The notes: a model not told the origin generated them from the sequence alone. 64,000 nt of DNA from Ramlibacter rhizophilus (GCF_004681965.1 NZ_SMLL01000008.1:186001-250000); one strand, 5' to 3'; counted from the stretch's first letter, positions 36,561-46,522 are shown. Numbers and translations are program-made.

Positions 36561-37811
36561 ATGTCCACACCTGCCGCCCGCGCCAATGCCACCTGCCGCT
36601 TCTGCGGCTCGCATCTCGAGCACACCTTCGCGGACCTGGGCATGTCGCCGCTGTGCGAGTCGTACCGCACCGCCGAGCAGCGCAACACCATGGAGCCGTT
36701 CTACCCGCTGCACGTGTACGTCTGCGAGACCTGCCTGCTGGTCCAGTTGCAGGAGTACGTCAGCCCGGCCGAGATCTTCACGGAGTACGCGTACTTCTCG
36801 TCGTACTCGGACAGCTGGCTCGCGCATGCCCGCGACTATGCGCAGGCGATGACGAAGCGCCGGCGGCTCGGGCCCGAAAGCCTCGTGGTGGAGCTGGCGA
36901 GCAACGACGGCTACCTGCTGCAGTACTTCCTGGCCCAGGGCGTTCCGGTGCTGGGCATCGAGCCGGCCGCCAACGTGGCCCGCGAGGCCGTGCGCAAGGG
37001 GGTACCCACGCTCACCCGCTTCTTCGGCCGCGAACTGGCCGCCGACCTGGCCAGCCGCGGCACGCACGCGGACCTCATCGTGGCCAACAACGTGCTGGCC
37101 CACGTGCCCGACATCTGCAGCTTCGTGGAGGGCATCCAGGCGCTGCTCAAGCCGGACGGCGTGGTGACCTTCGAGTTCCCGCACCTCATGCGGCTCATGG
37201 AAGGCAACCAGTTCGACACCATCTACCACGAGCATTTCTCCTACCTGTCCCTGCTGTCGGCCACGCGGGTGCTGGCGCGCTTCGGCCTGACGGTGTTCGA
37301 CGTGGAGGAACTGCCCACGCACGGCGGCTCGCTGCGGGTGTTCGCGCGGCATGCCGCCGCGGCGCAGCCGGCGGTGAGCGAGCGGGTGCGGGAGCTGGCC
37401 TTGAGGGAGGAGGAAGCGGGGTTCTCGCGGCTGGACACGTACTTCAGCTTCGGCGAGAAGGTGAAGGCGACCAAGCGCGAGATCCTCGCCTTTCTCATCG
37501 AGGCGAAGCGGGCCGGCAAGTCCATTGCGGGCTATGGCGCGCCGGGCAAAGGCAACACCCTGCTGAACTACTGCGGCATCCGCACGGACTTCATCGACTA
37601 CACGGTGGACCGCAACCCCTACAAGCACGGCAAGTTCCTGCCCGGCACGCACATCCCCATCCATCCGCCGGAGAAGCTCGCGCAGACGCGGCCCGACTAT
37701 GTGGTCATCCTGCCCTGGAACCTGCGGGAGGAGATCTCGCGGCAGCTCTCCTGCGTGCGCGACTGGGGTGGCCGCTTCGTGGTGTTCATTCCGCAGGTGG
37801 AGGTGTTCTGA
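36561..37811 (+). CDS. SAM-dependent sugar C-methyltransferase (TylC3-like)
   Basis: This 416-residue protein has three parts. The N-terminal zinc-binding region has cysteine pairs C12-C15 and C55-C58. The central Rossmann SAM-binding domain has VVELASNDGYLLQYF (about 109-123). The C-terminal part has SIAGYGAPGKGNTLLNY, typical of C-methyltransferases acting on NDP-deoxysugars. The Tyr/His pairs of that family (YHEHFSYLSL) are present. It overlaps the next gene by one base, so the two are an operon. The sugar substrate is not known, but the nearby rfbF makes a CDP-sugar plausible. Confidence 0.85.
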   Translation: MSTPAARANATCRFCGSHLEHTFADLGMSPLCESYRTAEQRNTMEPFYPLHVYVCETCLLVQLQEYVSPAEIFTEYAYFSSYSDSWLAHARDYAQAMTKRRRLGPESLVVELASNDGYLLQYFLAQGVPVLGIEPAANVAREAVRKGVPTLTRFFGRELAADLASRGTHADLIVANNVLAHVPDICSFVEGIQALLKPDGVVTFEFPHLMRLMEGNQFDTIYHEHFSYLSLLSATRVLARFGLTVFDVEELPTHGGSLRVFARHAAAAQPAVSERVRELALREEEAGFSRLDTYFSFGEKVKATKREILAFLIEAKRAGKSIAGYGAPGKGNTLLNYCGIRTDFIDYTVDRNPYKHGKFLPGTHIPIHPPEKLAQTRPDYVVILPWNLREEISRQLSCVRDWGGRFVVFIPQVEVF

Positions 37812-39106
37812 TGCAGGCCGACCCGCAGCCCGGGCCGGCGATGTACGAGCTGGTGCGCTCGCTCTACCCGATCTGCCGCAGCATCACCGGCGAGGGCGTC
37901 CGGCAGACGCTGGCGCAGCTGCGCGAGCTGATCCCGCTGGAAGTGCACCAGGTGCCCAGCGGTACCGCGGTGTTCGACTGGACGGTGCCGCGCGAGTGGA
38001 ACATCCGGGACGCCTGGGTGAAGAACGCGGCTGGCGAGCGGGTGATCGACTTCCAGCGCCACACCCTGCACGTGGTGAGCTACAGCGTTCCGGTGCGCGC
38101 GCGCATGACGCTCACGCAGCTGCGGCCGCACCTGCACACCCTGCCGGACCAGCCCGAGCTCATTCCCTACCGCACGTCCTACTACCAGGAGGACTGGGGC
38201 TTGTGCCTGCCGCACCGGCAACTGGAGCAGTTGCCCGAAGGCGAGTACGAGGTCTGCATCGACTCCACCCTGCAGGACGGGCACCTGAACTGGGGCGAGT
38301 GCCTGCTGCCCGGGGAGCTGGAGGACGAGGTGCTGCTGTCCTGCCACGTGTGCCACCCGTCGCTGTGCGACGACAACCTCTCGGGCATCGCGGTGGCGAC
38401 CTTCCTCGCGCGTGAACTGGCGGCAGCACCGCGCCGCTATTCCTATCGCTTCCTCTTCGTGCCGGGGACCATCGGCTCCATCGCCTGGCTGCACCGCAAC
38501 CAGGCCCGGACGCACCGCATCCGTCACGGGCTGGTGCTCACCTGCCTGGGCGACTCGGCCGGCTTCACCTACAAGCGAAGCCGTCGCGGCGAGGCCGAGA
38601 TCGACCGGGCGCTGGAACATGTGCTGGCGCACTGCGGCGCGCCCAGTGAGCTGGTGGACTTCTCGCCCTACGGCTACGACGAGCGCCAGTACAACTCGCC
38701 GGGTTTCGACCTGCCGGTGGGCTGCCTCATGCGCAGCCAGCATGGCTGCTTCCCCGAGTACCACACCTCGGCCGACGACCTGGATTTCGTGCGGCCCGAG
38801 TCGCTGGCGCAGTCCCTCGCCCTGCTGCGAAGCGTGGTGCGCGTTCTGGAGGACAACCGCTGCTATCGCAGCCTGAACCCGTTCTGCGAACCGCAGCTGG
38901 GCCGGCGCGGCCTGTACGCGGGCCTGGGCGGCACGCAGATCCGCACGCTGCAGATGGCGATGCTGTGGGTGATGAACCAGAGCGACGGCACGCACAGCCT
39001 GCTGGACATCGCCCAGCGCGCCGGCCTGCCCTTCGACACCGTGGCCGAAGCCGCGCGACTGCTGGTGCGCGGCGAACTGATCACCGCCACGGCGCCGCCG
39101 GCCTGA
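37811..39106 (+). CDS. DUF4910 aminopeptidase-like protein
   Basis: This 431-residue protein has an M28-peptidase-like core. H182-P183 and D187-D188-N189 in CHPSLCDDNLSG match the metal-binding segment, and FPEYHTSADDLDF carries a further His/Asp pair. An N-terminal domain of mixed strands precedes it. The C-terminus (about 395-425) is a winged-helix-like segment (LLDIAQRAGLPFDTVAEAARLL), the usual architecture of DUF4910 proteins. These occur in sugar-modification and surface-glycan clusters, and their substrate is uncertain. It overlaps the methyltransferase stop. Confidence 0.85.
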   Translation: MQADPQPGPAMYELVRSLYPICRSITGEGVRQTLAQLRELIPLEVHQVPSGTAVFDWTVPREWNIRDAWVKNAAGERVIDFQRHTLHVVSYSVPVRARMTLTQLRPHLHTLPDQPELIPYRTSYYQEDWGLCLPHRQLEQLPEGEYEVCIDSTLQDGHLNWGECLLPGELEDEVLLSCHVCHPSLCDDNLSGIAVATFLARELAAAPRRYSYRFLFVPGTIGSIAWLHRNQARTHRIRHGLVLTCLGDSAGFTYKRSRRGEAEIDRALEHVLAHCGAPSELVDFSPYGYDERQYNSPGFDLPVGCLMRSQHGCFPEYHTSADDLDFVRPESLAQSLALLRSVVRVLEDNRCYRSLNPFCEPQLGRRGLYAGLGGTQIRTLQMAMLWVMNQSDGTHSLLDIAQRAGLPFDTVAEAARLLVRGELITATAPPA

Positions 39107-39108
39107 GG

Positions 39109-39771
39109 TCAGAGCCCCATCACGAACTTGCGGCCGTGGAAGGCCTCGGCCCAGCGCTCGGGCGCCGCGCACTCCAGGCCGCGAAGCCGCATGAGCGCCT
39201 CGAACGCCTCCGCCTCCATCCAGGGCTTCTGGCGCTGGCTCGCGAACACCTCCAGGATCGTCGCGACCTTGAGCGCGCCGGCCGCGCGCGAGAGCGGCAC
39301 GTAGCAGTTGGGGGCGCCCAGGTCGGCGTCGTACTTCGGGATCTCGTACTCCAGCACGAGGTTATCGCGCCAGGTGTTCCAGGTCAGGTCACTGATGGTG
39401 CGGTGGTCCTGGTGGCGGTCGGCGCGGTGGTGGGTGAAGACGAGGTCGGGCTCGGGGAGCTCGCGCCTGAGCGCCTCCATGCGCTCCTTGATCCCGGCGC
39501 CCTCCCAGGGAAAGTAGCCGTCGCGGAACTTCAGCAGCACCACGTCCTGCCGCGCCGCGTTGCGCAGGAAGCGGGCGGCGCTGTCCTGCGCCTCGGCGGC
39601 GCGCTCGCCGGGCGTGCTGAACACCACCCAGGCCACCCGCACGTTGCCGCGAGCCGCCAGCAGCTGCAGCAGCGTGCCGCCGCAGCCGATCTCGATGTCG
39701 TCGGCGTGCGCGCCCAGGCACAGCACCGTGAGCGGCGCGGCACGGTCGCGGGGAAGCATCAGGGGCAGCAC
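39109..39771 (-). CDS. PIG-L family deacetylase
   Basis: This 220-residue protein carries the zinc-binding AHADDIEIG motif (about 21-29) and HHRADRHQDH in the middle, both hallmarks of LmbE/PIG-L N-acetyl-hexosamine deacetylases. These remove acetyl groups from GlcNAc-type substrates or make free amines on sugars. It is convergent with DUF4910, with two bases between the stops, and lies 42 bp downstream of rfbF on the same strand. Together they point to aminosugar or deoxysugar chemistry. Confidence 0.9.
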   Translation of the reverse strand: MLPLMLPRDRAAPLTVLCLGAHADDIEIGCGGTLLQLLAARGNVRVAWVVFSTPGERAAEAQDSAARFLRNAARQDVVLLKFRDGYFPWEGAGIKERMEALRRELPEPDLVFTHHRADRHQDHRTISDLTWNTWRDNLVLEYEIPKYDADLGAPNCYVPLSRAAGALKVATILEVFASQRQKPWMEAEAFEALMRLRGLECAAPERWAEAFHGRKFVMGL

Positions 39772-39813
39772 CGGCGGTCCTTTCGGCCCTGGACCTGGCT
39801 TGCGCCCGGACGT

Positions 39814-40599
39814 TCAATGCGCATGCCTGCGCCACACCTCCCAGGGCGCGGTACCGCTTTCATACAGGCGCTCCAGGTGCTGCTTGTCCTTGAAGGTATC
39901 CATGCAGGCCCAGAAGCCGTTGTATTCGTAGCCCAGCAGCTGCTGCTCGCGCAGCAGTCGATGGAAAGGTTCTTCCACCAGCTCCTCGCGCTCGCGCATG
40001 TACTCGAAGATCTCGCGGCGCAGGATGAAGAAGCCGCCGTTGACGCGGATGTCGCCGTTGTCGATGGGCTGGATGTCCGAGACCAGGCTGGTCGCGCGGT
40101 CGAGCGTGACGACGTGGTAGCTGAGGTTGGGCCGCACGCACAGGAAGCTCGCGATCTTTCCGTGCTGGTGGAAATGCGCCAGCTGTTCGTCCAGCGGCAG
40201 ATCGCTCAGGCCGTCGCTGTAGTTGGCGAGGAACACGCTTTCGCCCTGCAGGTGCTTCTCGACCGCCCGCAGGCGCTGGCCGATGTTGGCGTTGATGCCC
40301 GCGTCCACGAAGGTGATGCGCCAGTCCTGGATGTCGCTGGCCAGCAGCTCGACGTTCCGCGCCCCCCCGGAGAGGACGAAATCGTTGGAAAGGCACTCGT
40401 TGTAGCTGAGGAAGTAGTTCTTGATGACGTCGGCGCGATGCCCGAGGCAGAGAATGAAATCCTTGTGGCCGTAGTGCGCGTAGTACTTCATCACGTGCCA
40501 CAGCAGCGGTCGCGCGCCGATGTGGACCATGGGCTTGGGCACGTTCTCGGCATCGCGCATGCGCAGCCCCTGGCCGCCGCAGAACAGGACAACTTTCAT
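39814..40599 (-). CDS. rfbF: Glucose-1-phosphate cytidylyltransferase
   Basis: This 261-residue nucleotidyltransferase begins MKVVLFCGGQGLRMRD, the NTP-binding loop, with KPMVHIGARPLLWHVMKYY next, followed by FLANYSDGLSDLP, where the metal-binding Asp lies. The FWACMDTFKDKQHLE segment near the C-terminus is typical of RfbF. The enzyme makes CDP-glucose, the entry to CDP-deoxyhexoses. No CDP-glucose 4,6-dehydratase is seen in the window, so downstream enzymes must be elsewhere. The start at 40599 fits the family exactly; a longer frame upstream is spurious. Confidence 0.9.
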   Translation of the reverse strand: MKVVLFCGGQGLRMRDAENVPKPMVHIGARPLLWHVMKYYAHYGHKDFILCLGHRADVIKNYFLSYNECLSNDFVLSGGARNVELLASDIQDWRITFVDAGINANIGQRLRAVEKHLQGESVFLANYSDGLSDLPLDEQLAHFHQHGKIASFLCVRPNLSYHVVTLDRATSLVSDIQPIDNGDIRVNGGFFILRREIFEYMREREELVEEPFHRLLREQQLLGYEYNGFWACMDTFKDKQHLERLYESGTAPWEVWRRHAH

Positions 40600-40723
40600 G
40601 ATCGATCGCCTTCCACTTTCGCCTCGCCATTCTGGGCAGGCGGGCCGCGCGCGTCTCGGGACCTTTGTCACGCCGCGCCGGTACGAACGTCCAGCGGCGC
40701 CCTCGCTACACTGGACCGCACCC

Positions 40724-41431
40724 ATGCCCCGCACGCCCCTTCTGCTCGCCTTCCTGCTGATGGGCACTGGCCTGGCACAGCCGCTGCAGGCGCAGGAGGC
40801 CTACTGCGCCAGCGATGGTCAGCCGCGGCCGCGTGCGCTGCTGGAGCGCTTCATCAATGCCGACTGCGAGGCCTGCTGGCGCGACCCGGCCGCGGTGCGC
40901 GCCAGCGTGCGCGAACTCGCGATCGACTGGGTCCTGCCGAGCACGGCGGGTGACGACGCCCCGCTGTCGGCGGCGGCGCTGCCCGAGGGGCGGGACCGCC
41001 TGGTTCAGCTGGGGCGCGCCCTGCCGGCGCGCGAAGCGAGCCTGCGCCAGCCGCTCGTGGCCTCCGCGCGCACCCTGCGCGTGGCGCACGGCCTGCCGGT
41101 CAACGACTACATCGGCGCCAGCATCGAACTGCGGCCCGCCGGCCGCGCGCCCTGGAAGGCCTGGCTGCTGCTGGTGGAGACCCTGCCGGCCGGCACCGAA
41201 GGCTCGCCCGTGGAACGCAACCTGGTACGCGCGGCTTTCCAGCCGCCCTGGGAGGGGCGGCGTGCCCCCACGGCGGCGCAGCAGCAGCGCCTCTACGAGC
41301 TGCGGCCCCTGCGCATTCCCGAAGGCAGCGAACCCGCGCGGCTGCGCGTGGTGGGCTGGGTGGAAGATGCACGTGGCCGTATCAGGGCCATATCAGAATC
41401 TCGATGCCGGCCGGCTGGAGGCCAGCGTTAG
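40724..41431 (+). CDS. Exported protein with CEAC motif, function unknown
   Basis: This 235-residue protein has a cleavable signal peptide ([19 protein letters not shown]). Immediately after it comes [13 protein letters not shown], a CxxC motif placed as in thioredoxin-like folds. The rest of the chain does not let me assign a family; a DUF1223-like relation is possible but weak. No partner gene suggests a role. The C-terminus runs into the 3' region before a terminator that precedes guaC. Confidence 0.6.
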   Translation: MPRTPLLLAFLLMGTGLAQPLQAQEAYCASDGQPRPRALLERFINADCEACWRDPAAVRASVRELAIDWVLPSTAGDDAPLSAAALPEGRDRLVQLGRALPAREASLRQPLVASARTLRVAHGLPVNDYIGASIELRPAGRAPWKAWLLLVETLPAGTEGSPVERNLVRAAFQPPWEGRRAPTAAQQQRLYELRPLRIPEGSEPARLRVVGWVEDARGRIRAISESRCRPAGGQR

Positions 41432-41440
41432 AATCAGCCA

Positions 41441-41472
41441 CCGGGCCCAAGCATCGAGGCCCGGTTTCTTTT
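41441..41472 (+). terminator. Rho-independent terminator before guaC
   Basis: CCGGGCC and GGCCCGG form a perfect 7-bp stem around a 10-base loop, followed by TTTCTTTT. It ends the transcript of the CEAC-motif protein gene, which stops at 41431, and insulates guaC. Confidence 0.8.
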
Positions 41473-41561
41473 GTGCCGCGCATTCCTTCCGCGCGCGCCG
41501 GTCACCGGGCCAACATCCAAGCGCTCTCCCTGTTCAGACAACAGTCTCCTGGAGCCCTGGT

Positions 41562-42539
41562 ATGGAAATCTTCGACTACGACAACGTCCTGCTGCTGCCG
41601 CGCAAGTGCCGCGTGGAAAGCCGCTCCGAGTGCGACGCCAGCGTGGAGCTGGGCGGGCGCAGCTTCCGCATTCCGGTGGTGCCGGCCAACATGAAGACCG
41701 TGGTGGACGAGTCGATCTGCACCTGGATGGCCCGTGCCGGCTACTTCTACGTGATGCACCGCTTCGACCTGGACAACGTCGCCTTCGTGCGCCGCATGCG
41801 TGAGCAGGACGTGTTCGCCTCCGTCTCCCTGGGCGTGAAGGCCGCCGACTACGCCACGGTGGACAAGCTGGCCGCCGAGGACCTGGTGCCCGACTACATC
41901 ACCATCGACATCGCCCACGGCCATGCGGACACGGTGCAGCGCATGATCGCCCACATCAAGCAGAAGCTGCCGACGAGCTTCGTGATCGCGGGCAACGTGG
42001 GCACGCCCGAAGCGGTGATCGACCTGGAGAACTGGGGCGCCGACGCGACCAAGGTGGGCATCGGCCCGGGCAAGGTCTGCATCACGCGCATGAAGACCGG
42101 CTTCGGCACCGGCGGTTGGCAGCTCTCGGCGCTCAAGTGGTGCGCCCGCGTGGCGACCAAGCCCATCATCGCGGACGGCGGCATCCGCGAGCACGGCGAC
42201 ATCGCCAAGAGCATCCGCTTCGGCGCCACCATGGTGATGATCGGCTCCATGCTGGCCGGCCACGAGGAGTCCCCCGGCACCAGCGTCGAGGTGGACGGCC
42301 GCATCTTCAAGGAGTACTACGGCAGCGCCTCGGACTTCAACAAGGGCGAGTACAAGCACGTCGAAGGCAAGCGCATCCTGGAGCCCGTCAAGGGCAAGCT
42401 GGCCGACACCCTGCGCGAGATGCAGGAGGACATCCAGAGCTCGATCAGCTATTCGGGCGGCCGCCGCCTGATGGACATCCGCAAGGTCAACTACGTCATC
42501 CTGGGCGGGGACAACGCGGGCGAACACCTGCTGATGTAG
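41562..42539 (+). CDS. guaC: GMP reductase
   Basis: This 325-residue (beta/alpha)8 enzyme of the IMPDH/GMPR family lacks CBS domains and is the length of the short GuaC type. The catalytic loop is [11 protein letters not shown] with Cys173. NMKTVVDE near the N-terminus, AHGHAD and [15 protein letters not shown] are other signatures. It converts GMP to IMP with NADPH and links purine pools. The start at 41562 follows a GGAG ribosome site. A strong terminator sits just upstream of the leader. Confidence 0.93.
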   Translation: MEIFDYDNVLLLPRKCRVESRSECDASVELGGRSFRIPVVPANMKTVVDESICTWMARAGYFYVMHRFDLDNVAFVRRMREQDVFASVSLGVKAADYATVDKLAAEDLVPDYITIDIAHGHADTVQRMIAHIKQKLPTSFVIAGNVGTPEAVIDLENWGADATKVGIGPGKVCITRMKTGFGTGGWQLSALKWCARVATKPIIADGGIREHGDIAKSIRFGATMVMIGSMLAGHEESPGTSVEVDGRIFKEYYGSASDFNKGEYKHVEGKRILEPVKGKLADTLREMQEDIQSSISYSGGRRLMDIRKVNYVILGGDNAGEHLLM

Positions 42540-42546
42540 GCCCGCT

Positions 42547-43419
42547 TCACGGCGCCAGCAACTGGCGCGCGAGCCGATGCAGCTCGTGCCCGGGCGCGAC
42601 GAGCGCGTCCAGCACGCTGAAGTGGTTCAGGCCCGGCAAGGCCTCGCACACGGGCACGTGGGCCGACCCCCAGGCCTGGCGGATCAGCTCGTTGTGCCGC
42701 AGGAATTCCATGCTCTCGCGCCCGCCCACCACGGTGGACAGGCTGCCTTCGGCCGGCGGCGGCAGGCGCGCCGGGCTCGCCTTGTCCACATCGGAGGGCG
42801 TCAGGTGCAGCGAGGCCTGGATGGAGGGCGTGTGCCGCAGCGGCTCCAGCTCGTACAGGCCGGAGATGGCCAGCGCCTGCGTGAGCAGCCCGGGCGGCAG
42901 GCGTGCATCCACCGCGTCCCAGCGGCACGCCAGCAGCATGGCCGCGAGATGCGCGCCGGCCGAGTGCCCGACCACCGTGATGCGCGCCGGGTCGCCGCCG
43001 TGGTCCGCGATGTTCCGCGCGCACCAGGCAAGCGCCTGCACCTGCTGCAGCACGATCTGCGGCACGGTGACCTCGGGGCACAAGGTGTATTCGGGCAGCA
43101 CGACGCAGGCGCCGGCCTCCACGAAGGGGCGGGCGACGAAGGCATGCATCTCCTTGTCCAGGGAACGCCAGTAGCCGCCGTGGATGAAGACCATGACGGG
43201 TGCGCCGGCCTTGGCCGCGCGACCGGGCACCTGCGCTGCGGGAAAGACATCCAGGCGTTCGCGCGGCGCCTTGCCGTAGGGGATGTCCAGCGTGCAGGGC
43301 AAGGAGGCCCGCACCGCGTCGGATTCGCTCGCCCAGCGCGCGAAGTAGTCGCCGTGGTCCGGCACACGGGCGCGGTTGTCGTACTGCTCCTCCAGCCATT
43401 GGGGGTCGTCGAGCTTCAT
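42547..43419 (-). CDS. Alpha/beta hydrolase (kynurenine formamidase-like)
   Basis: This 290-residue hydrolase has the HGGYW oxyanion motif, the nucleophile elbow GHSAG, and a late LNHFSV with the catalytic His. The short N-terminus QYDNRARVPDHGDYF resembles arylformamidase-like and carboxylesterase family proteins of Burkholderiales. The substrate is unknown. It is convergent with guaC, with 7 bases between stops, and divergent from the next flavoprotein gene. Confidence 0.8.
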   Translation of the reverse strand: MKLDDPQWLEEQYDNRARVPDHGDYFARWASESDAVRASLPCTLDIPYGKAPRERLDVFPAAQVPGRAAKAGAPVMVFIHGGYWRSLDKEMHAFVARPFVEAGACVVLPEYTLCPEVTVPQIVLQQVQALAWCARNIADHGGDPARITVVGHSAGAHLAAMLLACRWDAVDARLPPGLLTQALAISGLYELEPLRHTPSIQASLHLTPSDVDKASPARLPPPAEGSLSTVVGGRESMEFLRHNELIRQAWGSAHVPVCEALPGLNHFSVLDALVAPGHELHRLARQLLAP

Positions 43420-43478
43420 GGTGGGCTCCGTGGGTCGGTGAATGCCTGCGTAATGTAGGGCCCTACACTCTCGCCCCC

Positions 43479-44696
43479 ATGCAATCCTTCGATGTCGCGG
43501 TCATCGGCGCCGGCGCGGCCGGCCTCTTTTGCGCCGGCGTGGCCGGCCAGCTCGGCCTGCGCGTGCTGCTGGTGGACCATGCCCCCAAGGTGGCTGAGAA
43601 GGTCCGCATCTCCGGCGGCGGCCGCTGCAACTTCACCAACCGCGACCTCGATCCCCGCGCGCCGCACAAGCACTTCCTGGGCGAGAACCCGCACTTCTGC
43701 CGCTCGGCCCTGTCGCGCTACACGCCCAACGATTTCATCGAGCTGGTGCGGCGCCACGGCATTCCCCACCATGAGAAGCACAAGGGCCAGCTGTTCGGCG
43801 ACCGATCCTCCGACGACTTCATCCGCATGCTGCTGGCCGAGTGCGAAGCGGGCGGCGTCACGCGCTGGCAGCCCTGCAAGGTGGAGGCAGTGCGCCAGGG
43901 CGCAGAAGGCGGCTACGCGCTGGACACCGACCGCGGTGTGGTGCAGGCAGGCCGGCTGGTGATCGCCACCGGCGGCCTGTCCATCCCGCAGATCGGCGCC
44001 AGCGACTTCGGCCTGCGCATCGCGAGGCAGTTCGGCCTGCGGATCGTGGCGCCACGGGCAGCGCTGGTGCCTCTGACCTTCGACGCACAGGCGTGGTCGC
44101 CCTACGCCTCGCTGGCCGGCCTGTCGCTGCCGGTGCGCATCGCCACCGGCGAGAAGAAGCAACGTGCCGTGTTCGACGAGGACCTGCTGTTCACGCACCG
44201 GGGCCTGTCCGGGCCGGCGGTGCTGCAGATCTCCAGCTACTGGCAGCCGGACTCGCCCGTGCAGCTGGACCTGGCCCCCGGCCTGGCGCTGGACGAGGTG
44301 CTGCGCCAGGCCAAGGCCCGCTCACGCCGGCTGCTGGCCAATGAGCTGGCCGCCCACCTGCCGGCGCGGCTCGCCGATGCCTGGGTGCAGCAGGAGGCTG
44401 CGTGGCAGCGACCCGTGAACGAAGTGCCCGACAAGGCACTGGCCCAGCTGGCGCAGCGGCTGTCCGACTGGTCGCTGGTTCCCACCGGCACCGAAGGCTG
44501 GCGCAAGGCCGAGGTCATGGCCGGCGGCGTGGACACGCGCGAGCTCAGCTCGCAGACCCTGGAGTCGAAGCAGCCCGGCCTGTACTTCATCGGCGAGGTG
44601 GTGGATGTGACGGGCTGGCTGGGGGGCTACAACTTCCAGTGGGCCTGGGCCAGCGCCTTCGCCTGCGCGCAGGCGCTGGCAGCGAGCCGGGGCTAG
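43479..44696 (+). CDS. HI0933/BaiN-family FAD-dependent oxidoreductase
   Basis: This 405-residue flavoprotein has the Rossmann motif VIGAGAAGLFCA (about 8-19). The family signatures GGGRCNFTN, VIATGGLSIPQIGASDFG and a C-terminal GEVVDVTGWLGGYNFQWAWASA strongly mark the HI0933/YhiN group. Members reduce unsaturated acids or have unknown roles. The ATG at 43479 is right before the Rossmann fold. It is not clearly linked to its neighbours. Confidence 0.93.
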   Translation: MQSFDVAVIGAGAAGLFCAGVAGQLGLRVLLVDHAPKVAEKVRISGGGRCNFTNRDLDPRAPHKHFLGENPHFCRSALSRYTPNDFIELVRRHGIPHHEKHKGQLFGDRSSDDFIRMLLAECEAGGVTRWQPCKVEAVRQGAEGGYALDTDRGVVQAGRLVIATGGLSIPQIGASDFGLRIARQFGLRIVAPRAALVPLTFDAQAWSPYASLAGLSLPVRIATGEKKQRAVFDEDLLFTHRGLSGPAVLQISSYWQPDSPVQLDLAPGLALDEVLRQAKARSRRLLANELAAHLPARLADAWVQQEAAWQRPVNEVPDKALAQLAQRLSDWSLVPTGTEGWRKAEVMAGGVDTRELSSQTLESKQPGLYFIGEVVDVTGWLGGYNFQWAWASAFACAQALAASRG

Positions 44697-44726
44697 TGTC
44701 CGTGCCGGCGCCGGCCGGCAGCTCGT

Positions 44727-46436
44727 TCACGCGGCCAGGAACATCGCCGGGGGCTCGCGCAGCGTGCGCGGCGCGCTGGCTGCCACCAGGCGATCGATGA
44801 TCTGGCACAGCGGCTCGATCAGCACCGGCTTGGCCACGTGCTCGTCGAAGCCGGCCTGCAGCGCCCGGATGCGGTCGGCCTGCGTGCCGTAACCGGTCAG
44901 AGCGATCAGCGGCAGCTGGCGCCATTGCGCCTGCAGGCGGATGCGCCGGGCGAGCTCGAAGCCGTCGATCTGCGGCAGGCCCAGGTCCAGGATGGCGAGT
45001 TCCGGGCGGAATGCCGGCAGCAGGGCCAGCGCTTCGGAGGCGTCGGCCGCGAGTTCCACGCGGTGCCCCAGCAGTCCGAGCAGCTCGGCCAGCGTGCCGC
45101 CCGCATCCACGTTGTCATCGACCACCAGGATGCGCAGGCCCTGCCCGCTCGCGGCCGGGGCGGCCTGCGGGGCGATGGCCAGCGTGGGCGCCGGACAGGT
45201 GGGAAGCTGCACGTGGACGCGGCAGCCCTGGCTGGGGCCGGGGCTGTGCGCGCTGACCGTGCCGCCGTGCAGCTCGACCAGGCTGCGCACCAGTGACAGG
45301 CCCAGGCCGAGGCCGCCCTGCCGGCGGTCGAGGGCCTGGCCGCCCTGGACGAAGAGATCGAAAACGCGCGGCAGCAGCGACGCCGCGATACCGCAGCCGG
45401 TGTCCACGACCTCCAGGCAGGCGTGGTCCCCGGCTCGCTGCAACTGCAGATTGACGCTGCCCCCGGGTGGGGTGAACTTGGCTGCGTTCAAGAGCAGCTG
45501 CGAGACCACCTGGGTCAGGCGCGGCGCGTCGGCACTCACCCAGACCGGGCACTCCGGCTGGACCAGCTGCACCGGCTCGCGACCTTCGAAGGCCGCGGCC
45601 GTCTGCTCCAGGGCGCGCGCGACGATGCTGCGCAGGTCGATGCACTCGGGGCGGAGCTGGATCTTGCCGCGGGCGAGCCGCGAGACGTCGAGCAGGTCAT
45701 CCACCAGTCGCGACAGGTGCGCCACCTGCCGGCCGATCACGCGCCGCTCCTGCAACAGGCGCTCGGGCTCGCGCCGGGCCATGAGTTCCAGCGCGGTGGA
45801 GATGGGCGCCAGCGGGTTGCGCAGCTCGTGGCCCAGCACCGCGAGGAACTCGTCCCGGGCCTGCGCCGCATCCCGTGCGCTGGCCTGCAAGGCGGCGAGC
45901 CGCTGCTGGCCGAGCGGCGCAGCCAGGAGCTGCGCCAACTGCCGGGCCAGGGCCCAGCGGGCCTCGTCGATGCGTGCGCCCGGAGTGGTCAAGGCGATGC
46001 TGAGCGCACCACCGGATTCCTCGCCCACGCACAGGGGGATGCTGAGCAGCGAGTGCACGCCGAGCGCCGCGAGCCGCTGCAGGTGGGTCGAGCCACCGCA
46101 GGCGAGCGCCTGCACGTGCGCCAGCGCGTTGCCGTCCAGGCGGACGATGCGCTGCGCCTCGCTCGCCCAGAGCGACGGGTCGCGGTCGGTGCGGTGCGAA
46201 TCGGCGGGCCAGGCCGCCGAGCCCAGCGGCTCCCCACTCACCAGGATGCGGCGCCAGTGCGACCCGCTGGGAAGGTCGACCCAGGCGAGGTCTCCAAGCG
46301 CCGGCAGGCAGGCCTGAAGCGCCCGGCTCAGCGCAGCCTCCATCGCCTGGGGTTCCTGCAGTGCCTGCGGGGAAAGGGCAAGAGCTTGCACTGCCAGGCC
46401 GAGGCGGCAATGCGAAGGAATGAGGTCGGTGGACAT
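44727..46436 (-). CDS. Hybrid histidine kinase (GAF-HisKA-HATPase-REC)
   Basis: This 569-residue soluble protein has a GAF-like N-terminal sensor (about 25-175), a HisKA box FLAVLGHELRNPL with His203, a HATPase domain (NAAKFTP about 317, DTGCGI about 345, GLGLGLSLV about 375), and a C-terminal receiver with Asp484 in ILDLGLPQ. No membrane segment is seen, so it senses a cytoplasmic signal. No separate response regulator gene adjoins it, so output may pass to another protein or the receiver may be self-regulatory. It is divergent from rpsU. Confidence 0.92.
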   Translation of the reverse strand: MSTDLIPSHCRLGLAVQALALSPQALQEPQAMEAALSRALQACLPALGDLAWVDLPSGSHWRRILVSGEPLGSAAWPADSHRTDRDPSLWASEAQRIVRLDGNALAHVQALACGGSTHLQRLAALGVHSLLSIPLCVGEESGGALSIALTTPGARIDEARWALARQLAQLLAAPLGQQRLAALQASARDAAQARDEFLAVLGHELRNPLAPISTALELMARREPERLLQERRVIGRQVAHLSRLVDDLLDVSRLARGKIQLRPECIDLRSIVARALEQTAAAFEGREPVQLVQPECPVWVSADAPRLTQVVSQLLLNAAKFTPPGGSVNLQLQRAGDHACLEVVDTGCGIAASLLPRVFDLFVQGGQALDRRQGGLGLGLSLVRSLVELHGGTVSAHSPGPSQGCRVHVQLPTCPAPTLAIAPQAAPAASGQGLRILVVDDNVDAGGTLAELLGLLGHRVELAADASEALALLPAFRPELAILDLGLPQIDGFELARRIRLQAQWRQLPLIALTGYGTQADRIRALQAGFDEHVAKPVLIEPLCQIIDRLVAASAPRTLREPPAMFLAA

Positions 46437-46522
46437 AGGAATGCTCTCGTACTACATGCGAATGCATTCTTCTCCTTTTCGCGCCAGGTGGGGGTCCGAA
46501 GTTGTGAGGGAATGCGACAGGG

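Noticed and set aside
39814..40767. Longer start for rfbF at 40767
   Set aside because: The extra 56 residues are basic and unlike the family; the NTP-binding loop starts right after the ATG at 40599.
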